A stretch of DNA of 64,000 nt from Streptomyces sp. NBC_01571 (GTDB taxonomy: Bacteria > Actinomycetota > Actinomycetes > Streptomycetales > Streptomycetaceae): contig NZ_JAPEPZ010000005.1 in NCBI RefSeq assembly GCF_026339875.1, forward strand, positions 1-64,000. Reading direction: 5' to 3'. The notes under the pieces were generated by a model. It did no database searches. It saw only the letters and a list, made by a program, of their open reading frames with translations, and was not told where the DNA came from. Positions 42,276 to 51,708 of the stretch are shown here, piece by piece. Both the position numbers and the translations under genes were made by a program. The first letter of the stretch is position 1; each line of letters opens with the position of its first letter.

Positions 42276-44828
42276 GTGAGTCAGTCACCACAAGCAGAGT
42301 CTGCGATGAACGCGAGTGACGCCCGCAGGGACCTGTACGCCTTGGTCAAACGCGCTAACGACGACGGGGTCACCACTCTGATCCACCGCGGCTCGAAGCA
42401 GGAAGACCGGGTTCTCCTCGCCCCGCTCGACCGGTTCCCGGCCGCGCGGAAGGTCGGCGCGTTCCCCTCCTGGGTGCTGAGCGCGGCACAGAAGGAGTTC
42501 GGCACCCTCGTGAGTCGGGCGGCCAGCGGCCAGCCCCAGGTGCTCCGCCGCAGCAGCACACCCGTCGCGGTGCTGCTGCCCGCCGACGGCCCGATCCACA
42601 GCAGCCCATCCGACCCGGCCGCGCCTGCTGCGGCAACCGCAGGAGGCGCGGTGACCAGCCAGCCCACTCCCAGCCGCGATGCCGGACGCCGGCTCGCGAC
42701 ACTTGGCGATGCCCTCGGTGACGTCATCACCTCCGGATCAGTGCCCGGTCTCTCCTTCGGCCTGGCGGGCCTGGACGCGGCCACCGGCGGTCTGCACCCC
42801 GGACGCCTGGTCCTGGTCGCCGCCCCTCCACAGGTCGGCGGAAGCCTGATCGGCCTCGGGGCGGCCCGGCACACGGCGCTCGCCCTCAACAGCCGTGTCC
42901 TGTACGCGGCTTCGGGCCCCAACCGCGCGGACATCACCCGCCGCATCATCGCCGCGGAAGCAGGCGGCGACTACGCCCGTCTCAAGACCGGCACCCTCAC
43001 CCCGCACGAGCAGGAGGTCGTCCAGCAGCTGAGGAACGCGCCGCTGCTCATCGATGACGGCAGCGACCTGACCGCCGAGGCCATCGCCGAGACCGTCCCC
43101 GTGGCCGGGGAGTTGGCGCTCGTCGTCGTCGACCGCCTGCAGCGGGCTCGCAACCCGCGCCTGCCGCTGTCGGGGGAACACCTCCCGGCCGCCAGCCAGG
43201 TCCTGCGGGAACTGGCCCGCACCCAGCACGTCCCGGTTCTCGCGGTCGTGGACACCGATGACCCGGCCATCGTGAACCTGCTGGACGCCGACGTCATCCT
43301 CACCCTCACCGCGCTCCCCGACACGGGGGAGACGGACGTGACGGTCGCCGAGCGGGATCTGGGCGTCATCGGCCATGCCCGCCTGCGCCCCGACCTCGCG
43401 CACGCCCGATTCCTCGACACCCCCACAACCGCCGGCACCACCGCGGCCGCCGGTGTGCGTGCGGGTGGCGACATGGTCTCGGCCACGGTGGGCAGCGACA
43501 CCGACCGTGAACTGGCGGCGGCCGCCCTTCCCTTCACCTCTGGCGCCTTCCAAGGCTTGCCCGCCGAGGCAACGCATCTGCTGGCCGCGCTGCGTACCGC
43601 GCTCGCCGCCGGCAACATCAAGGACCTTGACGAACTCCGCGTACCGCTGCGGGCCCTAGCTGCCGCCGGGCTCCAACTGCCCGGCAACGCCGAGGGGCGC
43701 AGCCTCGCCGCCGCGCTGCACGCCTACAACGCGCCCGCACCCGCCAGCACCCCCGCGCCGACTCCGGCGGCTGCCCCCGCTCCTGCAAGCGCGGTCGCGC
43801 CGGTTGCGGAGGACAGCGACGAGGCTGAGCGGGATGACGATGACGGCCTGGTGGAGGGCGATGAGGAAGACGAGCCGGAGGGAGCAGTCTTCCCAGCTCT
43901 GCGGATCCTCAAGGACTCGGTGGAACGGTCGAAGATGCACCCCGTCCCGGTCATCCGCAAGGACGACCGGGACGGCGGACCGTGGCCCCTGATCAGTGAA
44001 GACATGGACGGCGAGCCCCGCTGGGTCCACCCCGACGTGACCAGCACCCGCGTCGCACACGAACGCAACGGCAAGCGCGTGCGGCGCGACCAGCTCGACG
44101 TCCCCGCCTCGTTCGGTGACGGTCTGATGTGCCTGATCGACCGCAACGGTTCCTTCCCCTCCGCCTGCTCCGCGGTGCCGCTCGCTCCGAACAGGCTGCT
44201 GCACACCGGTCCGCTGGAGGCGTTCGACAAGTCCAAGGCCGGGATCTACCTCATCGAGATCCCCGCCTGGATGCGCACGGACATGCCGCATCCGTTGGGG
44301 CGTCTCATCGACCGGCCCGACGAGCAGGGACGGGTGTGGGTGACCACCCCGCACCTCAAGCAGCTCGAACGCCTCTACCGCGACGGCCACTTCGCCGAAC
44401 CGGTCGTCATCCACGACTCGTGGACGGGCAAGATCAACGAGTCGCTGTTCAAGCCGTTCTACGAAGCAGCCAGGGCCGCCCGCACCGACCTGATCAAAGT
44501 CGGCGGCGAGCCGTACAAGAACTACAAGACCCGCCTGTCGATCGCGCTGCGTCTGCTGTGGCCCAAGCGGCCCGACTCGCGCTCCCCGTTCTGGCGGCCG
44601 GACTGGCGCATGAGCATGGTCGCCGAAGCCTCGGTCCGCCACTGGACCGTCGCCTTCAAGGCCGTTCAGGCAGGCCACACCCTCATCGCCCTGCGCAACG
44701 TGGATGCCGCGATCTTCTGGACCCCCGACGAAACCCCGCCCGACACGTACCGGATTGGCACCGGGTTCGGCGAGGTGAAGGCCAAGTTCATCCAGCCCGG
44801 CACGTTCATCCCGGAAGGTGACGACTGA
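42276..44828 (+). CDS. tap: Tap-like telomere-associated protein with Phd-like and DnaB-like domains
   Basis: Protein of 850 residues. Residues about 10-55 (NASDARRDLYALVKRANDDG) and 64-105 resemble Phd/YefM antitoxin DNA-binding folds, twice. Residues about 140-400 resemble the DnaB/RecA helicase core (GLSFGLAGLDAATGGLHPGR, then LALVVVDRLQRAR), but the Walker A loop is AAPPQVGGSLIGL, lacking the GKT/S lysine. An acidic Ala/Pro linker follows. Residues about 535-850 recall the C-terminus of Streptomyces Tap proteins (CLIDRNGSFPSACSAVPLAP, FDKSKAGIYLIEIP, WRPDWRMSMVAEASVRHW). Tap proteins recruit the terminal protein to linear ends. GTG start with GGGAGGG upstream; the stop overlaps the Tpg-like gene. 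The assignment rests on recalled pattern similarity. Confidence 0.55.
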   Translation: MSQSPQAESAMNASDARRDLYALVKRANDDGVTTLIHRGSKQEDRVLLAPLDRFPAARKVGAFPSWVLSAAQKEFGTLVSRAASGQPQVLRRSSTPVAVLLPADGPIHSSPSDPAAPAAATAGGAVTSQPTPSRDAGRRLATLGDALGDVITSGSVPGLSFGLAGLDAATGGLHPGRLVLVAAPPQVGGSLIGLGAARHTALALNSRVLYAASGPNRADITRRIIAAEAGGDYARLKTGTLTPHEQEVVQQLRNAPLLIDDGSDLTAEAIAETVPVAGELALVVVDRLQRARNPRLPLSGEHLPAASQVLRELARTQHVPVLAVVDTDDPAIVNLLDADVILTLTALPDTGETDVTVAERDLGVIGHARLRPDLAHARFLDTPTTAGTTAAAGVRAGGDMVSATVGSDTDRELAAAALPFTSGAFQGLPAEATHLLAALRTALAAGNIKDLDELRVPLRALAAAGLQLPGNAEGRSLAAALHAYNAPAPASTPAPTPAAAPAPASAVAPVAEDSDEAERDDDDGLVEGDEEDEPEGAVFPALRILKDSVERSKMHPVPVIRKDDRDGGPWPLISEDMDGEPRWVHPDVTSTRVAHERNGKRVRRDQLDVPASFGDGLMCLIDRNGSFPSACSAVPLAPNRLLHTGPLEAFDKSKAGIYLIEIPAWMRTDMPHPLGRLIDRPDEQGRVWVTTPHLKQLERLYRDGHFAEPVVIHDSWTGKINESLFKPFYEAARAARTDLIKVGGEPYKNYKTRLSIALRLLWPKRPDSRSPFWRPDWRMSMVAEASVRHWTVAFKAVQAGHTLIALRNVDAAIFWTPDETPPDTYRIGTGFGEVKAKFIQPGTFIPEGDD

Positions 44829-45400
44829 TGGCCGGCCCCACCGGACACGGCACTTCCCTCGGCGCCGCGCTGAACGATCTCCTGCGCGCCCAGGTCACCC
44901 CTCGCCACCGCCTGGCCTCCTACAGCGCCAAGCACTGGCACGCCCAGCTCAGCCAGCTCACCGGCACCCGCCGCGGCTACGAAGCCTTGGACACCGCCGG
45001 CCTCGACGTCCGCCCCGACACCCTGATCAAGTGGCTGTCGGATTCCGAGTACAACGTCCGCCGCAGCTACCGCGATCTCATCCACACCGCGTACGAGAAC
45101 GTCGCCTTCGTCCCCGCGGAACCGCTCCCCGATACCGTCAAGGACGGCCAGTTCGAGATCAGCGGGCTCGTCAAAACCGGCGCCGACGAACGTGAGCGTG
45201 GCACCCGCCGCGCCGCCCCCCTGCGCATCGACGCGAGCCGCGGGGACTGGAGCGACATCGAGGCGCTGTGGCTCGCCGGGGACCTGCGCGACGACGGCTT
45301 CGAGGACCGCTTCATCGACGACATCATCATCGCCGACATCGGCGAAGGCACCGACGGCTGGGAATTCAGCGGAAGCTCATACGCAGTCGAGCTCAGGTGA
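44828..45400 (+). CDS. tpg: Tpg-like telomere terminal protein
   Basis: Protein of 190 residues. An N-terminal helix-turn-helix-like part (LDVRPDTLIKWLSDSEYNVR, then RSYRDLIHTAYENVA) is followed by the pattern FEISGLVKTGADERERGTRR, GDWSDIEALWLAGD and FIDDIIIADIGEG ending WEFSGSSYAVEL, which matches alternative Tpg proteins of actinobacterial linear replicons as I recall them. Terminal proteins prime end-patching and stay linked to the 5' ends. The ATG overlaps the end of the Tap-like gene, the usual tap-tpg order. It is far from any visible end in this window. Confidence 0.55.
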   Translation: MAGPTGHGTSLGAALNDLLRAQVTPRHRLASYSAKHWHAQLSQLTGTRRGYEALDTAGLDVRPDTLIKWLSDSEYNVRRSYRDLIHTAYENVAFVPAEPLPDTVKDGQFEISGLVKTGADERERGTRRAAPLRIDASRGDWSDIEALWLAGDLRDDGFEDRFIDDIIIADIGEGTDGWEFSGSSYAVELR

Positions 45401-45634
45401 CAGACGGTCCGCAAGAACTCGCGCGGTCATGGCAAGGAGCTCCGCACCGTGGTGCGACACGCTGCGGCTGCATGATCGCTGATCGTCTCCGGACAAACCT
45501 GGCGCCCGGTCCTGTGTCGGCTGCCACGCTCCGTCGCACGTCTGCTGGAGGAGGTCGCCGCCCGCACCTCCACACCGGCCTCGACGGCCCGATGCCTCCG
45601 GCCGGGCGGCCGTGGGCTGGGCAGCTGTGGATCT

Positions 45635-47191
45635 GTGGCACGCACGCCGGTTCAAAACGATCAGCCCCAGGGAGTTGAGGGAAAGCCTTCCCGGTCAAAC
45701 GCCAAGTTGCGGACAATGCTGCGGAACGAGTTCGGCGTGAGAACGGAAGGCACCGTGGGAATGGTCGGGGGAAGGAACTGGAAGCCGCAGGAAGGCGCCA
45801 GGCTGGGGAAGTGGACGCTCGTCGGCCGCGGTTACCTCGGTAGGGGCGGCAACGGTGAAGTCTGGGAAGCGCGCCGCGAGGGTGATGACGGCCGGTACGC
45901 GATCAAGATGTTCGGCCTCGGGAGGTCGCTGAAGAACCGCCGCCAGAGGTTCGCCGACGAGATCACGTTCCTGCGCGGCTACACCGGCGAGGGAGTGGTG
46001 CCGCTCGTCGACTCTCACGTGCCCGAAGACCCGAGGGAGATCTGCTGGTACGTCATGCCATTGGCCGTCCCGCTGGACGAGGCCCTCGGTGACACCCCGG
46101 CTGAGGAGACGATGCTGGAGGCCATTGCCGGCTATGCCGAGACGCTGGCCACCCTGGCGGAGCAGGGTGTCCACCACCGCGACATCAAGCCGTCGAACCT
46201 GTTCGCGCGTGACGGCCAGTGGGAGATCGGCGACTTCGGACTGGTCACCTTCCCGGGCAAGAGCGATGTCACCAGCTCGGCGGTGAAGCTCGGCCCGGCG
46301 AACTTCCACGCGCCCGAAATGCTGGAGCCCGGTGAGAAGGCCGATGGCGGGCCGGCGGACGTCTGGTCCCTGGCGAAGACGATGTGGGTGCTGCTACGTC
46401 GGACCCGCTGGCCGCTGCCGGGGGAGTACCGGGCCGGCGGTGAATACAGCCTCCAGGGGCACATCGCGTTGCCGTGGGCGGGCGAGCTGGACCGGCTGAT
46501 GCAGCGCTGCACCGCGCTCACCCCGGAGGCCCGGCCGACGATGGCCGACTTCGCGAAGGAGGTCCGCGCCTGCCTGGCCGAGCCGCCCGAGCTGCGCGAC
46601 GCGGCGTCGATCGCCGAGATGCAGGACCGTCTCGCCGCCCTGACCGCTGCGTCGCATGCGGCCGCGGAGCTCGCACTGGAGCGCCGGGACTCTCTTGAAC
46701 GGATCGCTGTGGAGCTCAACGATCTCTGCATGGACCTCTGGGGCGTGGTCGACGGGATGCTCCGCAGCAGGTTCCTCTTCTACGAGTCCCAGCCCGAGCC
46801 CAGTGACGCGACGCGTCTGCTGCCGATGGTGATGCGACCGTGGGCACATCCGCGCGGCGCGCTGTTCACCTCGCCGGATCAGAACGGCAAGGCGGCAGTG
46901 AAATTCTCGTTCGTGGTCCGCGTGGTCGACGAACCCAGCGACGAGGCGGAGATCGCCTTCGACCTGCGGGTGGTCCACCGACACCAAGGATTGGAGGACT
47001 ATCCCTTCAATCGGCAGCGCACCTGGAACGTGCCCCTCGGTTCCGTCCAGTTCGCCCGGGTGCTGGGCGAGATCCGTTCCATCGCCTCCGACGCAGTGCC
47101 GGACATGCTTCCACTGATCCTCCGCATCGTGGCCCTGGCCGACGACCACGTCCCGGACTGGTACGTCAACGCCCGCCCGGGCGACGTCTGA
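45635..47191 (+). CDS. Soluble serine/threonine protein kinase
   Basis: About 518 residues from GTG 45635; ATG at 45761 (GGAAGG upstream) is a likelier start, just before the kinase domain. Hanks motifs: LGRGGNGEVWEARRE (glycine loop), YAIKMFGL (Lys), HHRDIKPSNLFA (catalytic loop), GDFGLVTFPG (DFG). No membrane segment or PASTA repeat. The C-terminal 200 residues hold a helical stretch (ALERRDSLERIAVELNDLCM) and a beta-rich part of unknown role. It stands alone after the tap/tpg pair. Confidence 0.9.
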   Translation: MARTPVQNDQPQGVEGKPSRSNAKLRTMLRNEFGVRTEGTVGMVGGRNWKPQEGARLGKWTLVGRGYLGRGGNGEVWEARREGDDGRYAIKMFGLGRSLKNRRQRFADEITFLRGYTGEGVVPLVDSHVPEDPREICWYVMPLAVPLDEALGDTPAEETMLEAIAGYAETLATLAEQGVHHRDIKPSNLFARDGQWEIGDFGLVTFPGKSDVTSSAVKLGPANFHAPEMLEPGEKADGGPADVWSLAKTMWVLLRRTRWPLPGEYRAGGEYSLQGHIALPWAGELDRLMQRCTALTPEARPTMADFAKEVRACLAEPPELRDAASIAEMQDRLAALTAASHAAAELALERRDSLERIAVELNDLCMDLWGVVDGMLRSRFLFYESQPEPSDATRLLPMVMRPWAHPRGALFTSPDQNGKAAVKFSFVVRVVDEPSDEAEIAFDLRVVHRHQGLEDYPFNRQRTWNVPLGSVQFARVLGEIRSIASDAVPDMLPLILRIVALADDHVPDWYVNARPGDV

Positions 47192-47810
47192 CCAGCGAGA
47201 CGACGAGGGCGACCTTGCAGAGAACCGCTACCGGGCCGCCCGGGTGCAACACGTTCGAGCCCGTGGCGGTGCGATGGCCGATGTCGCGCGACCATCGCAC
47301 CGTTGGGGCCGGGGTGGAGCTGCGGTGCGCCCACGCAGAATCACTCGCGCCGGGGTTGCGGATGGCGGGCGGCCATCCCGCTCCGGCGGACCGAAGGCAC
47401 TCCTCGACGCCCGCCTCGATCCGCCTGCCGCCACCCTGCGCCTGGAAACTGAAGCGCGGTAGGAGGGTGGCTGTGACGCTGCTGTTGTCGCCCCAGGATG
47501 AGTAACGCGGGCGGTCACCGAGGTGGCTCGCCGCGGCGAGTGTCACAGCGGCGCCGCAGCGTACGTCGCGCTGCGCCGGGCTTGCTCAGTAGGTTGCGGT
47601 CTGGGGTTGGTCCTGGGCTTCGGCGCGTTCTTTCGGACCGTGAGGACCACGGTGATGCTGTGAAGGCCTGCTTGCCACCGGGGCACTGCCGGCTGTGCAC
47701 GTCGAGCAAGGGGAACACTCAGTCAGGGCGGTCTGGTGGGTGCGAAGAGCCCACCACGTCGTCCTGGACAGCCTGCTGCGCGGGCAACAGCGCCTGGCAA
47801 GCTAGGCGGC
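47192..47810. other. Gene-free stretch
   Basis: About 620 bases between the kinase and the DUF4145 gene. Short open frames on both strands lack ribosome sites or protein-like sequence. No repeat, tRNA or transposon end is visible. It marks the change from GC-rich to AT-richer DNA. Confidence 0.45.
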
Positions 47811-48602
47811 ATGGCAAACCACTTCGTCCAAGACCTTCGTGCGATAGCGCGGGGCCTGTCTGATGACCCAGCAGAATGGCCCTACATCCCTTGTCCGACA
47901 TGCAAGCGCTCTGGGCTGACCGTTGTCGCTGATTCTCTTGTCATGGAAGAGGCGAGTCAGAGTAAAGCCTGGCATGGCCGCGAAGACTGGGATCCAGAGT
48001 TTATTTACGGAGCGTTTCGATGCGTGATGCGCTGCTACAAAGAAACTTGCGATCTCGTCTGGGTGACGGGCCGGACGAGCGTCTACCAACAGAATATGCG
48101 CGACGGCTATCAAGATCTTCTTCATCCCTTGTTTTTCATGCCCGAACTGCCGCTGATACAGAGCTACGGTGACTGCCCAGAAAAAATCCAGTGGGCGATC
48201 GAGGCCGCATCGCCGATCCTTTGGGTAGATCCGAGTTCGGCCGCGAATCGAATCCGGGCCGCAGTCGAAGTATTGATGGACCACGAAAAAATTCCCAAGA
48301 ATGATGCGAGGGGCCGTGTAATCCCGCTGCATCAAAGGATCGAACAGTTCAAGAGGGACAAGCCTGAGTTCTCGAACGTCTCCGACCTTCTGATGGCGGT
48401 GAAGTGGACAGGGAACGCCGGAAGCCACGGGGATGTCATTCGCGTCCCCGACGTCCTGGATGTGGTCGAGATTATTGACCGCACTATTCAGGAACTCTAC
48501 GACACGTCAGCAGTGAAAATTGAACAAAAGGCCGAAGAGATCGTCGCGCGAAAGGGGCTGCCTGCCAGCCAGATTGCGCAGCTACGCGTGCCGCCTGCGT
48601 GA
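47811..48602 (+). CDS. DUF4145-like protein, AT-richer than its surroundings
   Basis: Protein of 263 residues starting MANHFVQDLRAIARGLSDDP. A Cys motif (YIPCPTCKRSG) begins the protein and the C-terminal half (NRIRAAVEVLMDHEKIPKND; LMAVKWTGNAGSHGDVIRVP) has the HEPN-like helical look of DUF4145, including a conserved GNAGSH-type turn. DUF4145 domains often occur with restriction or other defence genes. Codon usage is visibly less GC-biased (many AAA, ATT, GAA), so recent acquisition is likely. Confidence 0.65.
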   Translation: MANHFVQDLRAIARGLSDDPAEWPYIPCPTCKRSGLTVVADSLVMEEASQSKAWHGREDWDPEFIYGAFRCVMRCYKETCDLVWVTGRTSVYQQNMRDGYQDLLHPLFFMPELPLIQSYGDCPEKIQWAIEAASPILWVDPSSAANRIRAAVEVLMDHEKIPKNDARGRVIPLHQRIEQFKRDKPEFSNVSDLLMAVKWTGNAGSHGDVIRVPDVLDVVEIIDRTIQELYDTSAVKIEQKAEEIVARKGLPASQIAQLRVPPA

Positions 48603-48871
48603 TCGGGGGCCTGCCGGAATCCTCGACTGGTGGACCAGTCGGGTGAACTACCCTGGCGCCGCAGCAACGTCACCGACCGGAAGATTGACGAGTGTGGCAT
48701 CGTCCTCGCTGGTCCTCAAGGGGCCTTGTCCTGGTGCTCTCCCGACTGTCTGACGGGCATCCTGTGATGGGACAGAAGTGGGCTGCGCCCCACCCTCGTG
48801 CGACAAGAGGCGGCCACGACCACCCTGCCGTGCAATGACGTCGGGACGTAGCACGGCCATGGGGAGTCACC

Positions 48872-49024
48872 ATGGCAAAGTCTTCGCTGACCCGAGACGC
48901 CCAACTGCTCGCTCTGTACACCGGGATGCCCTATCAGCGGGCTTTTCAGATCGCCGGAGCCACGCGGCGCCGCTACCCGCTGATGAGCCGGCCTACGTAC
49001 GCCCAGGAACTCCTGGAGCGGTGA
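48872..49024 (+). CDS. 50-codon ORF, possibly a gene truncated by an IS
   Basis: ATG with GGGGAG five bases upstream; MAKSSLTRDAQLLALYTGMP, then YQRAFQIAGATRRR. The stop (TGA at 49022-49024) immediately precedes the decayed transposase start, so the original gene may have been longer and cut by that insertion. Unknown family. Confidence 0.4.
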   Translation: MAKSSLTRDAQLLALYTGMPYQRAFQIAGATRRRYPLMSRPTYAQELLER

Positions 49025-49835
49025 GTGCTGCGCACCATCGCCTGGCCGTCCCACGATCCCGTCTACCCGTGGGGCACCGTCTGGGCCCAGCCCGAGCGCG
49101 AGCAGCTGACGCTGCGCATCGACGGAGACCTGCGCCGGATCATGGACGCGATCCTCTACGTCGACCGCACCGGGATTCCCTGGCGCTACCTCCCACACGA
49201 CTTCGCACCATGGGAAACCGTCTACGGATACTTCGCCGCCTGGCAGAAGGGCAGCGTCTTCGATCAGCTCAAGGGCCTCCGGCGACAACTGGTCCGGGAA
49301 GCCGAAGGCCGCGACGCCGAGCCGAGCGCCTGCATCCTCGACGCCCAGAGCATCAAGACCTCAGCCAACGTGCCCGCCGCCGGGCAGGGCATCGACGCGG
49401 GCAAGAAGATCGCAGGCGCAAACGTCACATCGGCGTCGACACACTCGGCCTTCTCCTGGCCGTGCTGGTCACCGCCGCCAACGTCTCCGACAACGTCGGC
49501 GGCATACATGTGCTCTCGAATATCGCTGCCGACCACCCGGCAATCCCAAGGTATGGGCCGACACCGGCTACCGCACCAAGGTCATCGACCACGGCGCCCG
49601 CCTGGGCATCGACGTCGAAGTCACCCGCCGCGACCCCACCCAGAAGGGCTTCAAGGTGATTCCGCGGCGCTGGGTCGTCGAGCGAACCTTCGGATGGCTC
49701 ATGCACCACCGCCGCCTCGCCCGCGACTACGAGACCCACCCGCACCGCTCCGAAGCCATGATCCGCCTCGCAATGATCGACCTGATGAGCGGCAGGCTCA
49801 CCCGAGAGTCGACTCCGAACTGGAAGGACTCATAG
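49025..49835 (+). pseudogene. Decayed IS5-family transposase
   Basis: Three consecutive frames give one transposase: DAILYVDRTGIPWRYLPHDF to DAGKKIAG in the first, RHIGVDTLGLLLAVLVTAAN in the second from about 49418, and WADTGYRTKVIDHGARLGID to the end (VVERTFGWLMHHRRLARDYE) in the third from about 49547. Each switch fits loss of one base. DDE residues are still readable. N-terminus appears shortened. It is non-functional unless these are sequencing errors. Confidence 0.8.
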
Positions 49836-50294
49836 CCCCCGGGCCACACTGACCCGCGCGTCCTCATCTCTCATCGCCTGCGGCCAGCGGTCATCGATGA
49901 CACGCGCCGCTTCCCGACAGGCACCACAGGCATCCTCCCGTTCCGGCAGCCACCAGTGGTCGGACGGCGACATGCCAGTTTCCTGGATCCCGCACAGCGT
50001 CTTGTCGAAAATCCCGAAGGCGTGGGAGACACCGGCGGGAAGGCCATCCGCGACAGCCCTCTCCCAGCGCATCCCCATGGGCAGGTACGGCGGTCGCGAG
50101 ATCTCGAACCACTCGCCGCCCACATGGGTGGCGGCATGGCACCAGGAACAGGACCAGATCTCCTCTTCCCAGGCCGTCGGCGACACCGGCCACCGCCACG
50201 TCGGCCGTCCACACACATCACACTCCACAGGCGGATCCTCACACGCCGGCACGGGCCGCCCCAAGCGGCTGACATCGCGCCAGTTACCAAACAC
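49830..50294 (-). CDS. Cysteine-rich hypothetical protein, 154 residues
   Basis: Begins at GTG. Contains CDVCGRPTWRWP, a second pair SCSWCHAATH, and CGACREAARV near the end, so one or two zinc sites are likely. FGIFDKTLCGIQETGMSPSD is a distinctive segment I associate with Streptomyces hypotheticals only. The stop lies within the end of the decayed transposase. Confidence 0.6.
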   Translation of the reverse strand: MFGNWRDVSRLGRPVPACEDPPVECDVCGRPTWRWPVSPTAWEEEIWSCSWCHAATHVGGEWFEISRPPYLPMGMRWERAVADGLPAGVSHAFGIFDKTLCGIQETGMSPSDHWWLPEREDACGACREAARVIDDRWPQAMRDEDARVSVARGL

Positions 50295-50390
50295 CCCCGC
50301 CAGGGCAAAACGCTCTTTTAGGGAGTAGGGCGCCTCGCGCTTCCGGCTGCGCCGACGCCCTCAGTAGCGCCAGCCCAGGGCTGCCCTCGT

Positions 50391-51422
50391 TTACGAGATG
50401 TGCGCCAGCCCTTGCGGCGCCTGGCCTGGGCCGCTGTCTGCGCAGTCGCCGGTCCCGAGTGCGTTGGCGATGCTGTAGGCGGTCTTCATGTCGGCGTTGA
50501 GTTCGTCAATGGCCTTGTTCGTCGTGGTGATCGCCGTTGTGAGGTGGGCCTCGGCCGTGGTGATGGCTGTGCTGCCACCGGGAAGCACAGGTAGTCCGTC
50601 GGCGGTGAGTTCCGCCTGTGCGTCCTTGAGGTCGGTGATCCTGGAGCGGAGTTGCTTGATGCCCTGCTGCTCCTGGTCGACGTCGTAACTGGCCGAGCTC
50701 GTGACGTCGTAGCCGACGACGTTCTCCGCGTCGTAGCCGACGACGTTCTCCACGTTGTAGCAGTCCTCGCCGTTGCCGCCCTTGGCGTCTTTGCGCAACT
50801 GGGCAAGGTCTTTGTCGGCCGTCGTGAGATCGTCGCGCACCGACTTCGCGTTGTTGAAGGCGCTGTTGGAGTCCTGGAGGGCGGCGAGCGCGTCGTTGGC
50901 GGTGCTCTGGTGCGCCGCCCGCGCGGTGGCCTGGGCGCTGGCATGTACCGCCTGCTGGTCCTGCTGCTGCGCGGTCTGCTCTGCCGCCGAGTCCTCCGCC
51001 CAGCCGTCCTGCAGCAGGCTGCTGCACACGCTTTGCCCAAATATCTGGCTGCTGGTGTCTCGGACGACGACTATGACGCCGTGCCTCTGCACGGCGCAGA
51101 CCTCGGGCACGAGTCCGCGCACGGCGACGGCTTGCGTGGTCCAGAAGCTACCGCCGCCGGACAGGGAAGAGGCCAGGCTGCGGCATTCACCTGCCGGACT
51201 GGAGCCCGCGCTGTACACCTCGGCACGCGCAGCATGCCCGTACAGGTAGATCGTGCACGTACCCGCACCCTTACCCGCCAACGGCGCCGCGCTGCGCACG
51301 GCTGATGCCGTCGAGGATGCCGAGCGAACGACGGGCGCGCCAGCAGGTGTCTGTGGCGCCGTGCAAGCGACAAGCAGCGCGCCGGAACCGAGCATGACGA
51401 CCACGGCAGCGCTTGTTCTCAT
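50391..51422 (-). CDS. Lipoprotein with coiled coil
   Basis: Protein of 343 residues with a lipoprotein signal (VVVMLGSGALLVAC, lipobox LVAC), Ser/Ala-rich linker, a cysteine-containing domain to about residue 145, and a long helical part (SVRDDLTTADKDLAQLRKDA; AHLTTAITTTNKAIDELNAD). A short direct repeat occurs, NVENVVGYDAENVVGYDV. Exported and membrane-tethered by inference. Its upstream region shares motifs with the two structured leaders elsewhere in the window. Function unknown. Confidence 0.75.
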   Translation of the reverse strand: MRTSAAVVVMLGSGALLVACTAPQTPAGAPVVRSASSTASAVRSAAPLAGKGAGTCTIYLYGHAARAEVYSAGSSPAGECRSLASSLSGGGSFWTTQAVAVRGLVPEVCAVQRHGVIVVVRDTSSQIFGQSVCSSLLQDGWAEDSAAEQTAQQQDQQAVHASAQATARAAHQSTANDALAALQDSNSAFNNAKSVRDDLTTADKDLAQLRKDAKGGNGEDCYNVENVVGYDAENVVGYDVTSSASYDVDQEQQGIKQLRSRITDLKDAQAELTADGLPVLPGGSTAITTAEAHLTTAITTTNKAIDELNADMKTAYSIANALGTGDCADSGPGQAPQGLAHIS

Positions 51423-51548
51423 CGACTGTTCTCCTTGCGAAGGCCCTGTGGATCAGATGTGTTGGAGCTGTACTCTCCCAAATCCTCACCGCTGCCGCGG
51501 CCGAAGTGCTGCGTTGCTGTTCCGAATAGTCTTGCTCGGCTCGGGCGC

Positions 51549-51660
51549 GGTGCCTGTACGTCAGGCCGGGTGGCGTGAGGCTGCGGGAAGTCCTGTTCGT
51601 CTCGAGGCGGTCCGCGAGGTGCTCGGCGATGGCCGGCCCTCAAGTTGGGCGCTGGCCAAG
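51549..51660 (-). promoter_or_regulatory. Leader-like element C, upstream of the lipoprotein gene
   Basis: GGTGCCTGTACGTCAGGCCG (from 51549) matches the corresponding block of leader B in 19 of 22 positions, and the minus-strand CUUGAGGGCCGGCCAU matches leader B's CUUGGCGGCCGGCCAU in 14 of 16. In RNA sense the first block folds as GCCUG-ACGUA-CAGGC. The outer stem and the AGGAGG of copies A and B are not clear here. Confidence 0.4.
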
Positions 51661-51708
51661 GTGCGCGGCCCGGCCCGAAGCCCCGGGATCCGCTCCCGAG
51701 GCCCGGGC

